DNA of 64,000 nt, taken from the IMG/VR virus record IMGVR_UViG_3300043411_001314, positions 1 to 64,000 of that record, one strand, 5' to 3'. This document shows positions 39,184-47,172 of this stretch, piece by piece. Numbering within the stretch: position 1 is the stretch's first letter; each line of letters begins with the position of its first letter. This DNA is from a virus. Position numbers and translations under genes: made by a program. The notes beneath the pieces were generated by a model. That model worked only from the letters and a program-made list of their open reading frames with translations, had not been told where the DNA came from and did not search any database.

Positions 39184-40059
39184 ATGGCAGCCCCCAAGCA
39201 GTCCCTGGCCGACGCAGCGAAGGGTGCCGCCAGCGGCGAACCCACGAGCGCCGTCGTACCCAAGGCACCCGAACCGCCCAGCATCGTCAAGATGTTGGAG
39301 TCGCCCGCGCAGCTGGAAGAGCTCCGCAAGGCCCTCCCCCCCGGCCTGAGCGTCGAGCGGTTCGCTCGCATGGCGCTCACGCTGGTGAAGTCCGATCCGG
39401 AAATGCTGGAGCTCGGCTCCACGCCCGAGGGGACCAAGTCGCTGATCACGGCGTTCCACCGCTGCGCCCAACTCGGGCTCGAGGTCGGCCCGGACCTGGG
39501 GCAGGCGTACCTGCTCCCCTTCCGCATGCGCGACACCCTTACCCTGCAGTTCATCCTGGGCTACAAGGGCATCCTAACCATGGCTCGTCGCAGCGGCGCC
39601 CTCCGCCGGCTCGACGTCCACGAGGTCTACCAGAACGACGAGTTCGAGTACTCCTACGGCCTCAACGGAACCCTGCATCACCGTCCCACCCTGGAGAAGG
39701 ATCGTGGGCCCATCATCTGCTACTACGGCTTCGCCGAGTTCACAGATGGCGGCTACTACTACACGGTGCTGACCCTCGACGACATCGACTCTCGCAAGCA
39801 ACGGTCGGCCTCAGTCAAGGCCGGGCGGAAGTCGCCCTGGGACACCGATCCGATCGCCATGTCCAAGAAGACGGTCGTCCGCGCCATGGCCCCGTATCTC
39901 CCCCTCTCCGTCGAGGCCCAGGACGCCATCGCTGACGACGAGAAGATGGTGGTCGGCGACCAGCTGTCCTACATCGACGTGGGCACCGTGGACCACACGC
40001 CCATGCGGGACACCCAGGAGCCGGTCCAGGAGGTCATCGAGGTGGACGCCGGTGGCTGA
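39184..40059 (+). CDS. recT: RecT-family single-strand annealing protein
   Basis: A 291-residue RecT homologue: SVERFARMALTLVKSDPEM, LGLEVGPDLGQAYLLPF and TLQFILGYKGILTMARRSG match the conserved RecT blocks. It anneals complementary single strands made by the upstream exonuclease. Placed two bases after that gene; likely translated from the same mRNA. Confidence 0.93.
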   Translation: MAAPKQSLADAAKGAASGEPTSAVVPKAPEPPSIVKMLESPAQLEELRKALPPGLSVERFARMALTLVKSDPEMLELGSTPEGTKSLITAFHRCAQLGLEVGPDLGQAYLLPFRMRDTLTLQFILGYKGILTMARRSGALRRLDVHEVYQNDEFEYSYGLNGTLHHRPTLEKDRGPIICYYGFAEFTDGGYYYTVLTLDDIDSRKQRSASVKAGRKSPWDTDPIAMSKKTVVRAMAPYLPLSVEAQDAIADDEKMVVGDQLSYIDVGTVDHTPMRDTQEPVQEVIEVDAGG

Positions 40060-40342
40060 GGACACGTTGTTCGGGCCGGCTGAAACCCCAGTGCGGATCT
40101 CGGCCGATCGGAAACGCACCCTTCGCAACACCTCAGCGCTGACGGCTGGCAAACACCCGGTGACAGGACTGCGCTTATCTTGGGTGGATGGTCAAACATG
40201 CGGCAACTGCGACCACCACTTCAGCCACACCCGCAACAAGACCTGGCACAAGTGCGACCTCAACGCCACCCGTGGCGCTGGTACCGACATCCGGGTGTCC
40301 TGGCCGGCCTGCACCGCATGGGTAGCTGAACAGGACTCGTGA
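40052..40342 (+). CDS. Cys/His-rich protein, 96 aa
   Basis: Contains TCGNCDHHFSHTRNKTWHKCDL and later WPACTAW, with four Cys and several His in zinc spacing. Homologues often sit next to recombination genes in actinophages; role unknown. GTG start inside the recT 3' end. Confidence 0.6.
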   Translation: MAEDTLFGPAETPVRISADRKRTLRNTSALTAGKHPVTGLRLSWVDGQTCGNCDHHFSHTRNKTWHKCDLNATRGAGTDIRVSWPACTAWVAEQDS

Positions 40343-40387
40343 TCCATCTCCCGCTCACCGAGTGGGATCAACAGAAAGGAAGCGGCT

Positions 40388-40516
40388 ATGCCGACGGAAG
40401 AGGAAATCAGAGAGCAGTTCGACTACCGGTCCCACCCTCCGGTGACCAGCGTCGACCTCGATGAAACCGAGGAGTCCGACGAGGAGTCCGACGACGTGGA
40501 CGACAAGACCGAGTGA
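40388..40516 (+). CDS. 42-aa acidic protein
   Basis: ATG preceded by AGAAAGGAAG. The C-terminal half is an acidic run (DETEESDEESDDVDDKTE). Overlaps the helicase GTG by four bases. Too short for a known family. Confidence 0.5.
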   Translation: MPTEEEIREQFDYRSHPPVTSVDLDETEESDEESDDVDDKTE

Positions 40517-41841
40517 GCGGCGGGGCCCGAGAGACCCCGTGCAACCTTGACGCCGAAGAGTCGCTGCTCGGGGCAATGATGCTGTCCCGAGCAGCGATCG
40601 ACGTCGCCTCGGAGCGGCTCTCTCCAGATGACTTCTACAAGCCCGCGCACGGCCACATCTACGACGCGATCACGTCCCTCGCCGGCCGGGCCGATGCCGT
40701 CGACCCCATCACGGTGGCCGACCACCTGGAGCGGGCCGACCTCCTTGAAGCCGTCGGCGGGGCGTCCCGACTCCTGGAGCTCCAGGCCGGCACGCCGGCC
40801 ACGTCGAGCGCCGGCCGCTACGCCAAGATCATCGAGGACCACTCGATCCTCCGCCGTCTGGCCGGGGTGGCGGGTGAGATCTCCGAGATCGCCTACAGCT
40901 CCCCCGACGACGTGCCGAAGGCGATCGACCAGGCCGAGACACTGGTGTTCGAGATTGCCCAGCACCGCGACACCGACACCACCAGCGCCCTCCCCGAGCT
41001 TCTCGACGCCACACTCGACTCCCTGGAGGCGCTCGCTGAGCGGGGGGATGAGATCACCGGCACCCCAACCGGCTACACCGACTTCGACGAGCTCACCGCT
41101 GGGCTCCAACCGAACGCCCTCATCGTACTCGGGGCCCGCCCCGGCATGGGCAAGACCAGCTTCGCCCTCGGCATGGCCTCCCACGCCGCCCTCGACCACC
41201 AGCTACCGGTCCTGTTCTTCTCCCTGGAGATGTCCAGAGTCGAGCTCACCCAGCGACTGCTGTGTGCGCACGCCGGCGTCGACTCCGTGAAGCTCCGCAA
41301 CGGTCGCCTCAATGAGTCCGACTGGAAGCGGATCGGGACGTCGGTCGGCAAGCTCGGGGACTCCCGCCTGTGGATCGACGACAACGCTCACGCCAGTGTC
41401 ATGGAGATCCGGGCCAAGGCCCGCCGCCTGCAGTCCAAGGTGGGCCAGCTGGGCATGATCGTGGTCGACTACATCCAGCTGATGAGCGGCACCGGTAGGT
41501 TCGAGAACCGCCAGACCGAGGTGGCCGAGATCAGCCGTGGCCTCAAGATCCTGGCCCGCGAGCTGCAGTGTCCGGTGGTCGCCCTGGCCCAGCTGAACCG
41601 GGCCCTTGAGCAGCGAGCAGACAAGCGCCCCATGCTCGCCGACCTTCGCGAGTCGGGCAGCCTTGAGGCCGACGCCGACATCGTGGTGTTCCTCTACCGG
41701 GACGAGCTCTACGACAACCAGTCACCAGACCGAGGTACCGCCGAGGTGTTGGTGATGAAGCATCGGGCCGGCCCCACCGGTATGGTGCGTCTGGCGTTCC
41801 TGGAGCACTACACCAAGTTCGCCAACATGGCTAGACCCTGA
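40513..41841 (+). CDS. dnaB: DnaB-like replicative helicase
   Basis: A 442-residue DnaB-family helicase: N-terminal domain (residues 8-110, NLDAEESLLGAMM...), Walker A GARPGMGKTS at 209-218, Walker B IVVDYIQLM, and the arginine-finger region. It unwinds DNA at the replication fork. No helicase loader or primase is visible in this window. The last gene of its strand run: the neighbour on the other strand starts two bases after its stop, so any terminator must overlap coding sequence. Confidence 0.93.
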   Translation: MSGGARETPCNLDAEESLLGAMMLSRAAIDVASERLSPDDFYKPAHGHIYDAITSLAGRADAVDPITVADHLERADLLEAVGGASRLLELQAGTPATSSAGRYAKIIEDHSILRRLAGVAGEISEIAYSSPDDVPKAIDQAETLVFEIAQHRDTDTTSALPELLDATLDSLEALAERGDEITGTPTGYTDFDELTAGLQPNALIVLGARPGMGKTSFALGMASHAALDHQLPVLFFSLEMSRVELTQRLLCAHAGVDSVKLRNGRLNESDWKRIGTSVGKLGDSRLWIDDNAHASVMEIRAKARRLQSKVGQLGMIVVDYIQLMSGTGRFENRQTEVAEISRGLKILARELQCPVVALAQLNRALEQRADKRPMLADLRESGSLEADADIVVFLYRDELYDNQSPDRGTAEVLVMKHRAGPTGMVRLAFLEHYTKFANMARP

Positions 41842-41843
41842 GG

Positions 41844-42761
41844 TCAGGTCACTCGGAAGAACCCGAAGGTCGCTTCTGTGTTGATGGAGTTCGTCGTATC
41901 CTGGCTGCACGCCAGGCCCATGTGGGTCGGCGTGAACCCGGGGTTGAAGGTGACGAGCTCAACCCACACGTAGCCATCGTCCGAGTAGTAGGCCGTGGCG
42001 CTCGACGCCGACGCGACGGTGACTCGGCCGTACTTGGCATCGCCGCGCCCAGCATGAGAACCGGGGCTGGTGTAGAACGCCCCAGCGTAGGACTGGTTGC
42101 CCACCCACCACTTCTGTAGGCCGTCCCATACTTGGCCGACATACCAGACGGACGACCCGGAGGTGAGGCCGTTGGACAGGATGATCCCGCCGTTCCGGTG
42201 GTAGTTCACGGGGGCTCCGCGGGAGGCGAGCTGGAAGGTGATGGTGTACGGGAAAGAGCCGGGCGGGGCCTGGACTACCCCGATGAGGTTGTTGTTCGTG
42301 CCGACGCCCTTCAGGTGTAGGCACCCGGAAACGAACGAGTTGGTGTCCTTCGTGGTGGCAGCTGTTGGGGTGTCAGACCAGGTGACCGTCGACCACCCGT
42401 CGAACTCGTCGTCGTAGGCGGACGGCGAAGACGGTGGAGCCGGCTCGTGGAGGTGGGAGACCTCGAAGTCGGCGGCAGTGGGAGCATGGACCCAGGCGAC
42501 CGCCGAGGCGTGAGCCGCAGCGGTGGTTCCCTCCCTGCCCCGCACTACCGTCGCGGTGGTCGCTGCCGTGGAGTGGGCGGTGATGTGCACGATCTCTCGT
42601 GCCCCGCCGGCGCCTGGGTCGAGGGTGATGGCGATCACCTTCCCAGACCCACCAACGACCTCCGGGAACCCAGCGAACTCGGCGGAGGTCAGTGAGGTGG
42701 TCGAGTCGGACGCCGAGGAACTCAGCGTGCCCTGCATGAAATCAAATCGGAGCCGAGGCAT
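41844..42761 (-). CDS. Tail fibre/receptor-binding-type protein, 305 aa
   Basis: Residues 1-95 match a domain common at the beginning of phage tail fibres (ALTLDPGAGGAREIVHITAHSTAAT, VVRGREGTTAAAHASAVAWVHAP); the remainder is a beta-rich domain (EFDGWSTVTWSDTPTA ... GGIILSNGLTSG) with a lectin-like style. Last gene of the leftward fibre operon. Likely a host-surface binding protein. Confidence 0.65.
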   Translation of the reverse strand: MPRLRFDFMQGTLSSSASDSTTSLTSAEFAGFPEVVGGSGKVIAITLDPGAGGAREIVHITAHSTAATTATVVRGREGTTAAAHASAVAWVHAPTAADFEVSHLHEPAPPSSPSAYDDEFDGWSTVTWSDTPTAATTKDTNSFVSGCLHLKGVGTNNNLIGVVQAPPGSFPYTITFQLASRGAPVNYHRNGGIILSNGLTSGSSVWYVGQVWDGLQKWWVGNQSYAGAFYTSPGSHAGRGDAKYGRVTVASASSATAYYSDDGYVWVELVTFNPGFTPTHMGLACSQDTTNSINTEATFGFFRVT

Positions 42762-42774
42762 GGTGTTCCTTTGG

Positions 42775-42984
42775 TCAGGCGAGGCGGACGTAGCCGGTGG
42801 CGACGGTGTACACGTCGAAGAGTGCTGGGCAGTCGGTGCGGCGGATGGCGGCGGTGAGTGAGGCGATCACGTCGAGCAGCCGGGCGATCAGATCCCGCGA
42901 CTCGGGGTGCGTGCGGGCGTGCGCCCGGGCGTGGGTGTCGAGCACGGCGAGCGGTGCGTGAGCGTCGAGCGGGTGGACCATCAC
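42775..42984 (-). CDS. Hypothetical protein, 69 aa
   Basis: GTG or ATG start (42984 or 42981). The segment THPESRDLI is identical to part of the protein at 47169 (HADTHPESRDLIEELL), so the two share a motif. Otherwise unknown. Confidence 0.5.
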   Translation of the reverse strand: MMVHPLDAHAPLAVLDTHARAHARTHPESRDLIARLLDVIASLTAAIRRTDCPALFDVYTVATGYVRLA

Positions 42985-42989
42985 GCCCC

Positions 42990-43328
42990 CTAGGTGTCGC
43001 TGGTGTCGGTGAGGTCGCGGAGTAGGCGGCGGATCAGCGCCGTGGTCTGGCGGGTGAGCCGTGCGACCTGGGCGCGTTGCTGCGCCGCGGTCGGCGTGTC
43101 GATCGCCAGGTACGTGCGGTTGGCGTCGAGCGCCCGACGGAGCCGGTCCTCGATGGTGCGCTGGTTGCGGTCGGCGGGTGACTCGACGGGCAACCCGGTG
43201 ACCTGCTCGGTGGACGTGACGTTGCCGTCGGCGTCGTAGACGGTGCGGGTGCCGGTGCCGTCGCCGTTGTCGGTCACCTGCTCGATGATGTTCCCATTGC
43301 CGTCCTCGTGGGTGAAGTAGACGGACAT
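42990..43328 (-). CDS. Hypothetical fibre-operon protein, 112 aa
   Basis: Starts at MSVYFTHEDGNGNIIEQVTDNGDG after GAGAGGAG, then DGTGTRTVYDADGNVTST, a repeat-like beta structure, and a helical C-terminus. Likely a tail or fibre accessory protein because of position. Confidence 0.5.
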   Translation of the reverse strand: MSVYFTHEDGNGNIIEQVTDNGDGTGTRTVYDADGNVTSTEQVTGLPVESPADRNQRTIEDRLRRALDANRTYLAIDTPTAAQQRAQVARLTRQTTALIRRLLRDLTDTSDT

Positions 43329-43333
43329 TGCGG

Positions 43334-44737
43334 TCACGCTCCTCTCAGGGCCAGCCAGGGGCCGAAGTCCGACCACGACGTCGCCGGGCACGTGGCGGGC
43401 ATCGCCCCAGTAGTGACACCCGTCGCGGTGCGGGTGATGTTGTTGCGGGTGATGTTCGATCCCATCGTGTTGGGGGTCCATGGCGGATCGACCACGAAGC
43501 TCCCGCCGCCGCCGCCGACGCAGTGGACGGTCGGCGCCGTCGTGAGCGCATCGAGCAGGACCCCCGCCCAGTACAGGGTGGGGACCGTCGGCGACACCGA
43601 CGCAGCGACAGTGCGGTACCCGGTCGTCGTCGACATATTGAGGGTGCCGAGATCGGCGATCAGTGCCAGCCCGTCAGGGAGCAGGGTGGTTGGGTCCGAC
43701 GGGTACAGCCCGAACCGCCACGTCGAAGTCCCCACCACCGTCTGGTTCAGGGCGAGGGCGTCGTAGCTGCCAGGCTCGACGAACACCGGGACGAGAGCCA
43801 TCCGCCCGGTGACAATCATGAAGTGGTAGGTGGCGTTCGCCGCGCGGGTCTGGAGCCCGTGGTACTGGCCGGACTGTGCGGGCAGGATCAAGCCGGGCCT
43901 GCCCCACGTCTGATCGCCTCGCAGGAACGTGGCCGACGACGCCGTACCCGACCCGAGGCGTGCGGTGGCGACGGTGCCCGACGAGATATCTGCGGCCCCG
44001 TGAACGTGGCTCGTCGGGGTGCGGGCATCGGACAGCCGCGAGTCGTTGCCCTGCGCTGCGGTGCCCGCCGTGGTGCCGTAGGAGACGGCCAGGGTGCGGT
44101 TGGCCGACAGGTCCCCACCACCGGTGAGCCCGGTCCCGGCAGAGATCGTGCGAGAGGTTGGGGCGGCGCCCACGTCGGCGGCGTCGAGCACCACCGCGCC
44201 CGTCTCGCCGTTCACCGAATCGACCGCACCACCACCGGCGCCGATCGGCCCCACTTCCGCGCCAGCCTCGTCGCGGACATACAGCCCGTCGGTGCGGGCG
44301 ACGAGGCGCTGCGACCCCGCTGCGGGGTTGGTCACGTCCGCGGTCTCGGGGAGGTCCACGAACCCGTTGGCGGTGAGTGTCACGATCGTCCCGGTCGACC
44401 CGACCCCCACGACATCAGACAGGTCGACCGCCCCGCCGGCGGGAGCCTCGATGTCATACACCGGGTACTCCACCCCGCCGATCACCTCGAGCACCTGGTA
44501 CGTCCAGTTGACCGGGACCACGTCGGGGTCGTCCGTGGCGGGAAGGCTGATGCTGATCGCGCCGTCCTCAAGCCACACCCGTCGAGCGGTGGGGAGTACG
44601 ATGGCATCGGACGTCGTGGTGATGCGAGTGGCGCGCGGTGTAAACACCACATACCCACTACCCGGGTCTCCGGTGGCGATGTCCACCCAAGTCCCAGTGA
44701 CGGTGCAGGTTTGGTAATCAACGGGGAGAGGCATCAA
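43334..44737 (-). CDS. Tail fibre protein, 467 aa
   Basis: Rich in fibre-type sequence: RTISAGTGLTGGGDLSANRTLAVSYG, SDARTPTSHVHGAADISSG, ATARLGSGTASSATFLRGDQTW are typical distal-fibre repeats. The N-terminal 100 residues (VVFTPRATRITTTS, VNWTYQVLEVIGG) resemble Ig-like domains. Probably a structural fibre that carries receptor binding. Two Met starts (44737, 44734). Confidence 0.75.
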   Translation of the reverse strand: MMPLPVDYQTCTVTGTWVDIATGDPGSGYVVFTPRATRITTTSDAIVLPTARRVWLEDGAISISLPATDDPDVVPVNWTYQVLEVIGGVEYPVYDIEAPAGGAVDLSDVVGVGSTGTIVTLTANGFVDLPETADVTNPAAGSQRLVARTDGLYVRDEAGAEVGPIGAGGGAVDSVNGETGAVVLDAADVGAAPTSRTISAGTGLTGGGDLSANRTLAVSYGTTAGTAAQGNDSRLSDARTPTSHVHGAADISSGTVATARLGSGTASSATFLRGDQTWGRPGLILPAQSGQYHGLQTRAANATYHFMIVTGRMALVPVFVEPGSYDALALNQTVVGTSTWRFGLYPSDPTTLLPDGLALIADLGTLNMSTTTGYRTVAASVSPTVPTLYWAGVLLDALTTAPTVHCVGGGGGSFVVDPPWTPNTMGSNITRNNITRTATGVTTGAMPATCPATSWSDFGPWLALRGA

Positions 44738-45060
44738 ACAATCACGATCGTCTTGTCGGCTTTCAGGCTGATGTCTTGGAACTCCCAGGAGTCCAATCCA
44801 CCCGGGCCCAGGAACGTAGCCTTCACTCTGTAGGACCCAGCTTCACACCCGGTTGTGTCCCAGTTGTATCGCCAGACCTCATGGTTGTCGTCCCATGTCA
44901 ACGGTTCATCCTCCACGGTGTAGACGGTCCCGGTTTTGAGCCATACAGAGATGGTCGCGTCCGTCACATCAGCGGGGACCAACGGGGACGACAAGGTTGG
45001 GGATCTGTCGTAGCTGGCCGCCACGGCGATCCGAGCGATCTCACCCACGTATACGGTCAT
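44734..45060 (-). CDS. Hypothetical fibre-operon protein, 108 aa
   Basis: A beta-sandwich-like protein (MTVYVGEIARIAVAASYD ... GSYRVKATFLGPGGLDSWEFQDI). Similar proteins are found beside tail fibre genes as fibre connectors (Ig-like). Four-base overlap with the next gene. Confidence 0.6.
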   Translation of the reverse strand: MTVYVGEIARIAVAASYDRSPTLSSPLVPADVTDATISVWLKTGTVYTVEDEPLTWDDNHEVWRYNWDTTGCEAGSYRVKATFLGPGGLDSWEFQDISLKADKTIVIV

Positions 45061-45647
45061 CAGGAGGTCCTTGTCGCTACAGAGTCTTGGAGGGTGATGG
45101 TTGCGGTCATGTCTAGGGTGGAGATGGACACTGCCATGTCGAGGAGGGAGAAGGAGACGGCGTCGTCCATGACGGAGATGGTGATCGTGACCGGCCTGAT
45201 GGTGGCGGCGATTGCCTCCCAAACCCCGCTCCCTTGGCCGACGAACGCAAAGCCGCCCGTCCCGGCGCCAACCCGCGACGCGGCCGAGGTTGCCCAGCCT
45301 GGGAGCAGGAACCCGCCGTAGCCAGAACCGGACCTACTGGTGGCCGAGAAGCCGACGCCAACAAGCAGGGCCCCGCCGACACCGGCGCCAGTCCTAGTGG
45401 TGGCCGAGGTTGCCCAGCCTGGGAGCAGGAACCCGCCGACACCGGCGCCAGTCCTAGTGGTGGTGCCGGTGGCCGACCCGACGACATGGATGAGCGAGCT
45501 CGAGGAGCCGCCGGCGGACTTGGTCCCCCCGGTGGTCCCGATCGCGACGATGAACCCGGCAGCGGATGCCCCATACGACGGAGGCGTGGAGCCGGAGTGA
45601 GTTTCGCCGTAGACCTGTTCGCCGTAGATTTCCTGCCCATAGGCCAC
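45060..45647 (-). CDS. Gly-rich repetitive tail fibre protein, 195 aa
   Basis: Residues 55-145 consist of about four copies of a 20-residue unit, [TV]GGFLLPGWATSATTRTGAG, with an alternative GGALLVGVGFSATSRSGSG version. The C-terminus is beta-rich (VTITISVMDDAVSFS). This looks like a trimeric fibre shaft or hydrophobic plug. Confidence 0.6.
   Translation of the reverse strand: MAYGQEIYGEQVYGETHSGSTPPSYGASAAGFIVAIGTTGGTKSAGGSSSSLIHVVGSATGTTTRTGAGVGGFLLPGWATSATTRTGAGVGGALLVGVGFSATSRSGSGYGGFLLPGWATSAASRVGAGTGGFAFVGQGSGVWEAIAATIRPVTITISVMDDAVSFSLLDMAVSISTLDMTATITLQDSVATRTS
45260..45475. repeat. 60-bp-period direct repeats in fibre gene
   Basis: A 36-bp segment is identical at 45283-45318 and 45403-45438, and an adjoining ~31-bp segment is repeated at about 45374 and 45434. 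The period is 60 bp, matching the 20-residue unit. Suitable for length variation by recombination. Confidence 0.75.
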
Positions 45648-45655
45648 GGTTCACC

Positions 45656-46261
45656 TCAAGGAATCGCGACACTGATGGACGAAATCGTGTAGGTGCCCTG
45701 GCCGCCATAGGTCTCAAACGTGGCCTCCTGGACGGCCGCTCGCCCGGCAGCGGAGATGGTGATGGCCGCCCCACCAGAGGAGGCCGCCAGCTTGAAGGTG
45801 TCGCCAGAGACATCCCGCACCCAATACGTGGATCCCTCGGTTGTGCCTGTCGGCAGGGCCCCGTAGGTCTTCAACACCACGACGCTGTCGCCGTCGGAGA
45901 ACGTGTGCCCCGGGGCGGTGAAGGCGCCGCTCGTGGCGGCGGTCGCCAGTTGCGGGTCGCCAACGGGGCCCAGTGGGATGGAGCCCAGGAACGTGCCGGC
46001 CGTGATGGCGGACCAGAACCCGGCGAAGCCGACCGTCGCCCCGGCCGGCACGTCGAAGGCTGCGGGGGCGACGCTGGTGGTGAGGACGCCTGATGCGGCG
46101 GCGCCCCAGGTTACGGCCTTGCGGGCGTAGGCGGGGCTCCCACCAGTGAGTTCGCTGGTCCCACCCGTCCCGGGGAAGGCGGAGTGCAGGCTGATGTGGG
46201 TGATGTTGGATGCGAGCTCGTTGAGCGTCAGGTTCCTCGCGGCATCAACAAGATCGGTCAC
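45656..46261 (-). CDS. Tail/fibre protein, 201 aa
   Basis: The N-terminal segment ASNITHISLHSAFPGTGGTSELTGGSPAYARKAVTWGAA is the hISLHtxxPGxxGxxEvxGGsPaYaRkavtw block of a phage tail-protein family. GTG start 35 bases after the late promoter at 46296-46323. First gene of the leftward fibre operon. Confidence 0.75.
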   Translation of the reverse strand: MTDLVDAARNLTLNELASNITHISLHSAFPGTGGTSELTGGSPAYARKAVTWGAAASGVLTTSVAPAAFDVPAGATVGFAGFWSAITAGTFLGSIPLGPVGDPQLATAATSGAFTAPGHTFSDGDSVVVLKTYGALPTGTTEGSTYWVRDVSGDTFKLAASSGGAAITISAAGRAAVQEATFETYGGQGTYTISSISVAIP

Positions 46262-46295
46262 GGTGGTCCCCTGGGTGGTCGTCGCGTCTTAGGTG

Positions 46296-46323
46296 TTATC
46301 GGCCCTCGGCCAGGATGGATTCA
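46296..46323 (-). promoter_or_regulatory. Late sigma-28-like promoter (copy G, - strand)
   Basis: On the - strand: TGAATC (46323-46318), 14 bases, GCCGATAA (46303-46296), then 34 bases to the GTG at 46261. It overlaps the 3' end of the regulator gene. The only late copy on this strand, matched to the fibre operon. Confidence 0.7.
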
Positions 46324-46544
46324 CCTGGGTCGGCGATGGTGTAGGAGTTGGACCTGGCGTTCCGCGTGAGCCGGCCGGCGTCCTCGAGTTGCTGGAAGAG
46401 CTGGGTGATCCGTTGCCGCGACAGCAGGAGGTCGGCGGCGATGTCGGCCTGCTTCATGCGGAGGATCCCCCCGGTGGAGTAGACCCAGAGAAGCTCGTGG
46501 AGGTCCTCGAGGCTGATCGCCCCGCCGGTATGTTGATTGGGCAT
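46296..46544 (-). CDS. Winged helix-turn-helix regulator, 82 aa
   Basis: MarR/ArsR-style small wHTH: LEDLHELLWVYSTGGILRMKQADIAADLLLSRQRITQLFQQLEDAGRLTRNARSNSYTI, with a recognition helix at LLSRQRITQLFQQL and a short wing. Only 82 residues, so probably just the DNA-binding domain. It lies back-to-back with the gene at 46589, whose promoter contains a TGATTggAATCA palindrome, so it may regulate that block or itself. Confidence 0.7.
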   Translation of the reverse strand: MPNQHTGGAISLEDLHELLWVYSTGGILRMKQADIAADLLLSRQRITQLFQQLEDAGRLTRNARSNSYTIADPGESILAEGR

Positions 46545-46553
46545 GCCCGCCCC

Positions 46554-46582
46554 TTGATTGGAATCAGGGAATCAGATACGGT
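46554..46582 (+). promoter_or_regulatory. Sigma-70-type promoter with operator, leaderless
   Basis: TTGATT at 46554-46559, 17 bases, TACGGT at 46577-46582, six bases before the ATG at 46589. A perfect palindrome TGATTggAATCA (46555-46566) covers the -35 box, with a further GGGAATCA half downstream; a likely repressor site for the neighbouring wHTH protein. Confidence 0.6.
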
Positions 46583-46588
46583 GGGGGC

Positions 46589-46858
46589 ATGCGCTCAGCA
46601 ACCCTCATCACCGAACGGTACACCCAGACGAGGCCGGCCATGAGATGCCCCCTCTGCTCTCGGGCCATCCGCGTCGGCCAGTACACCCTCCGCCTGAAGA
46701 CCGGCGCCCGATGGGACACCAACGTCCACGCTTCCTGCCTGAAGGAGTGGGTGGTCGGTGTCCCGGAGGACGAGACACCACCCTTGGCGGTGGAGGCCGA
46801 GTTCCAGCGGATCAGGCGCGAGCTCGTCGGGTTCTGCTCAGGAGGGGATGGCCGATGA
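46589..46858 (+). CDS. Zinc-knuckle protein, 89 aa
   Basis: Contains MRCPLCSRAIRVGQYTL and NVHASCLKEW, a CxxC...H...C zinc site. ATG six bases after a -10 box, no ribosome site, so leaderless. First gene of the second accessory block. Function unknown. Confidence 0.55.
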   Translation: MRSATLITERYTQTRPAMRCPLCSRAIRVGQYTLRLKTGARWDTNVHASCLKEWVVGVPEDETPPLAVEAEFQRIRRELVGFCSGGDGR

Positions 46859-47172
46859 ACGAGGTACCGACCTACACACCCCCCGAGGGTGTGCACGGCC
46901 CGACACTGGGCCGCGACCTGCCCGACGGGTGCGAGCGGAAGCCTGCCGGGTCCCCCACGGCGAGGTGGCTGTGTGGTGCGGCTCCCGCGGCGTACAGGGA
47001 CACCCTCTTCTGGTGGCGCTTCCCGCCGTTCGAGCCGGGCGACCGGGTGCAGCTCACCGGGACGGTGGGGGAGACGGACGACGGATGGCACGTCGTCGTC
47101 CTCGACGGCGACAACGACGATTCCACGCGGTGGTTCCCCACCGCCGCCCTCACCCGTGTGGTGACCCCGTGA
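46855..47172 (+). CDS. [15 protein letters not shown]-family protein, 105 aa
   Basis: Starts [28 protein letters not shown], almost identical to the protein at 15163, followed by [18 protein letters not shown] and ALTRVVTP in the same order. ATGA overlap with its neighbour. Part of a duplicated gene pair. Function unknown. Confidence 0.65.
   Translation: MNEVPTYTPPEGVHGPTLGRDLPDGCERKPAGSPTARWLCGAAPAAYRDTLFWWRFPPFEPGDRVQLTGTVGETDDGWHVVVLDGDNDDSTRWFPTAALTRVVTP

Noticed and set aside
43328-44833. 501-residue open frame on the + strand
   Set aside because: Antisense to the tail fibre gene; the translated sequence is Arg/Gly-rich and has no domain features.
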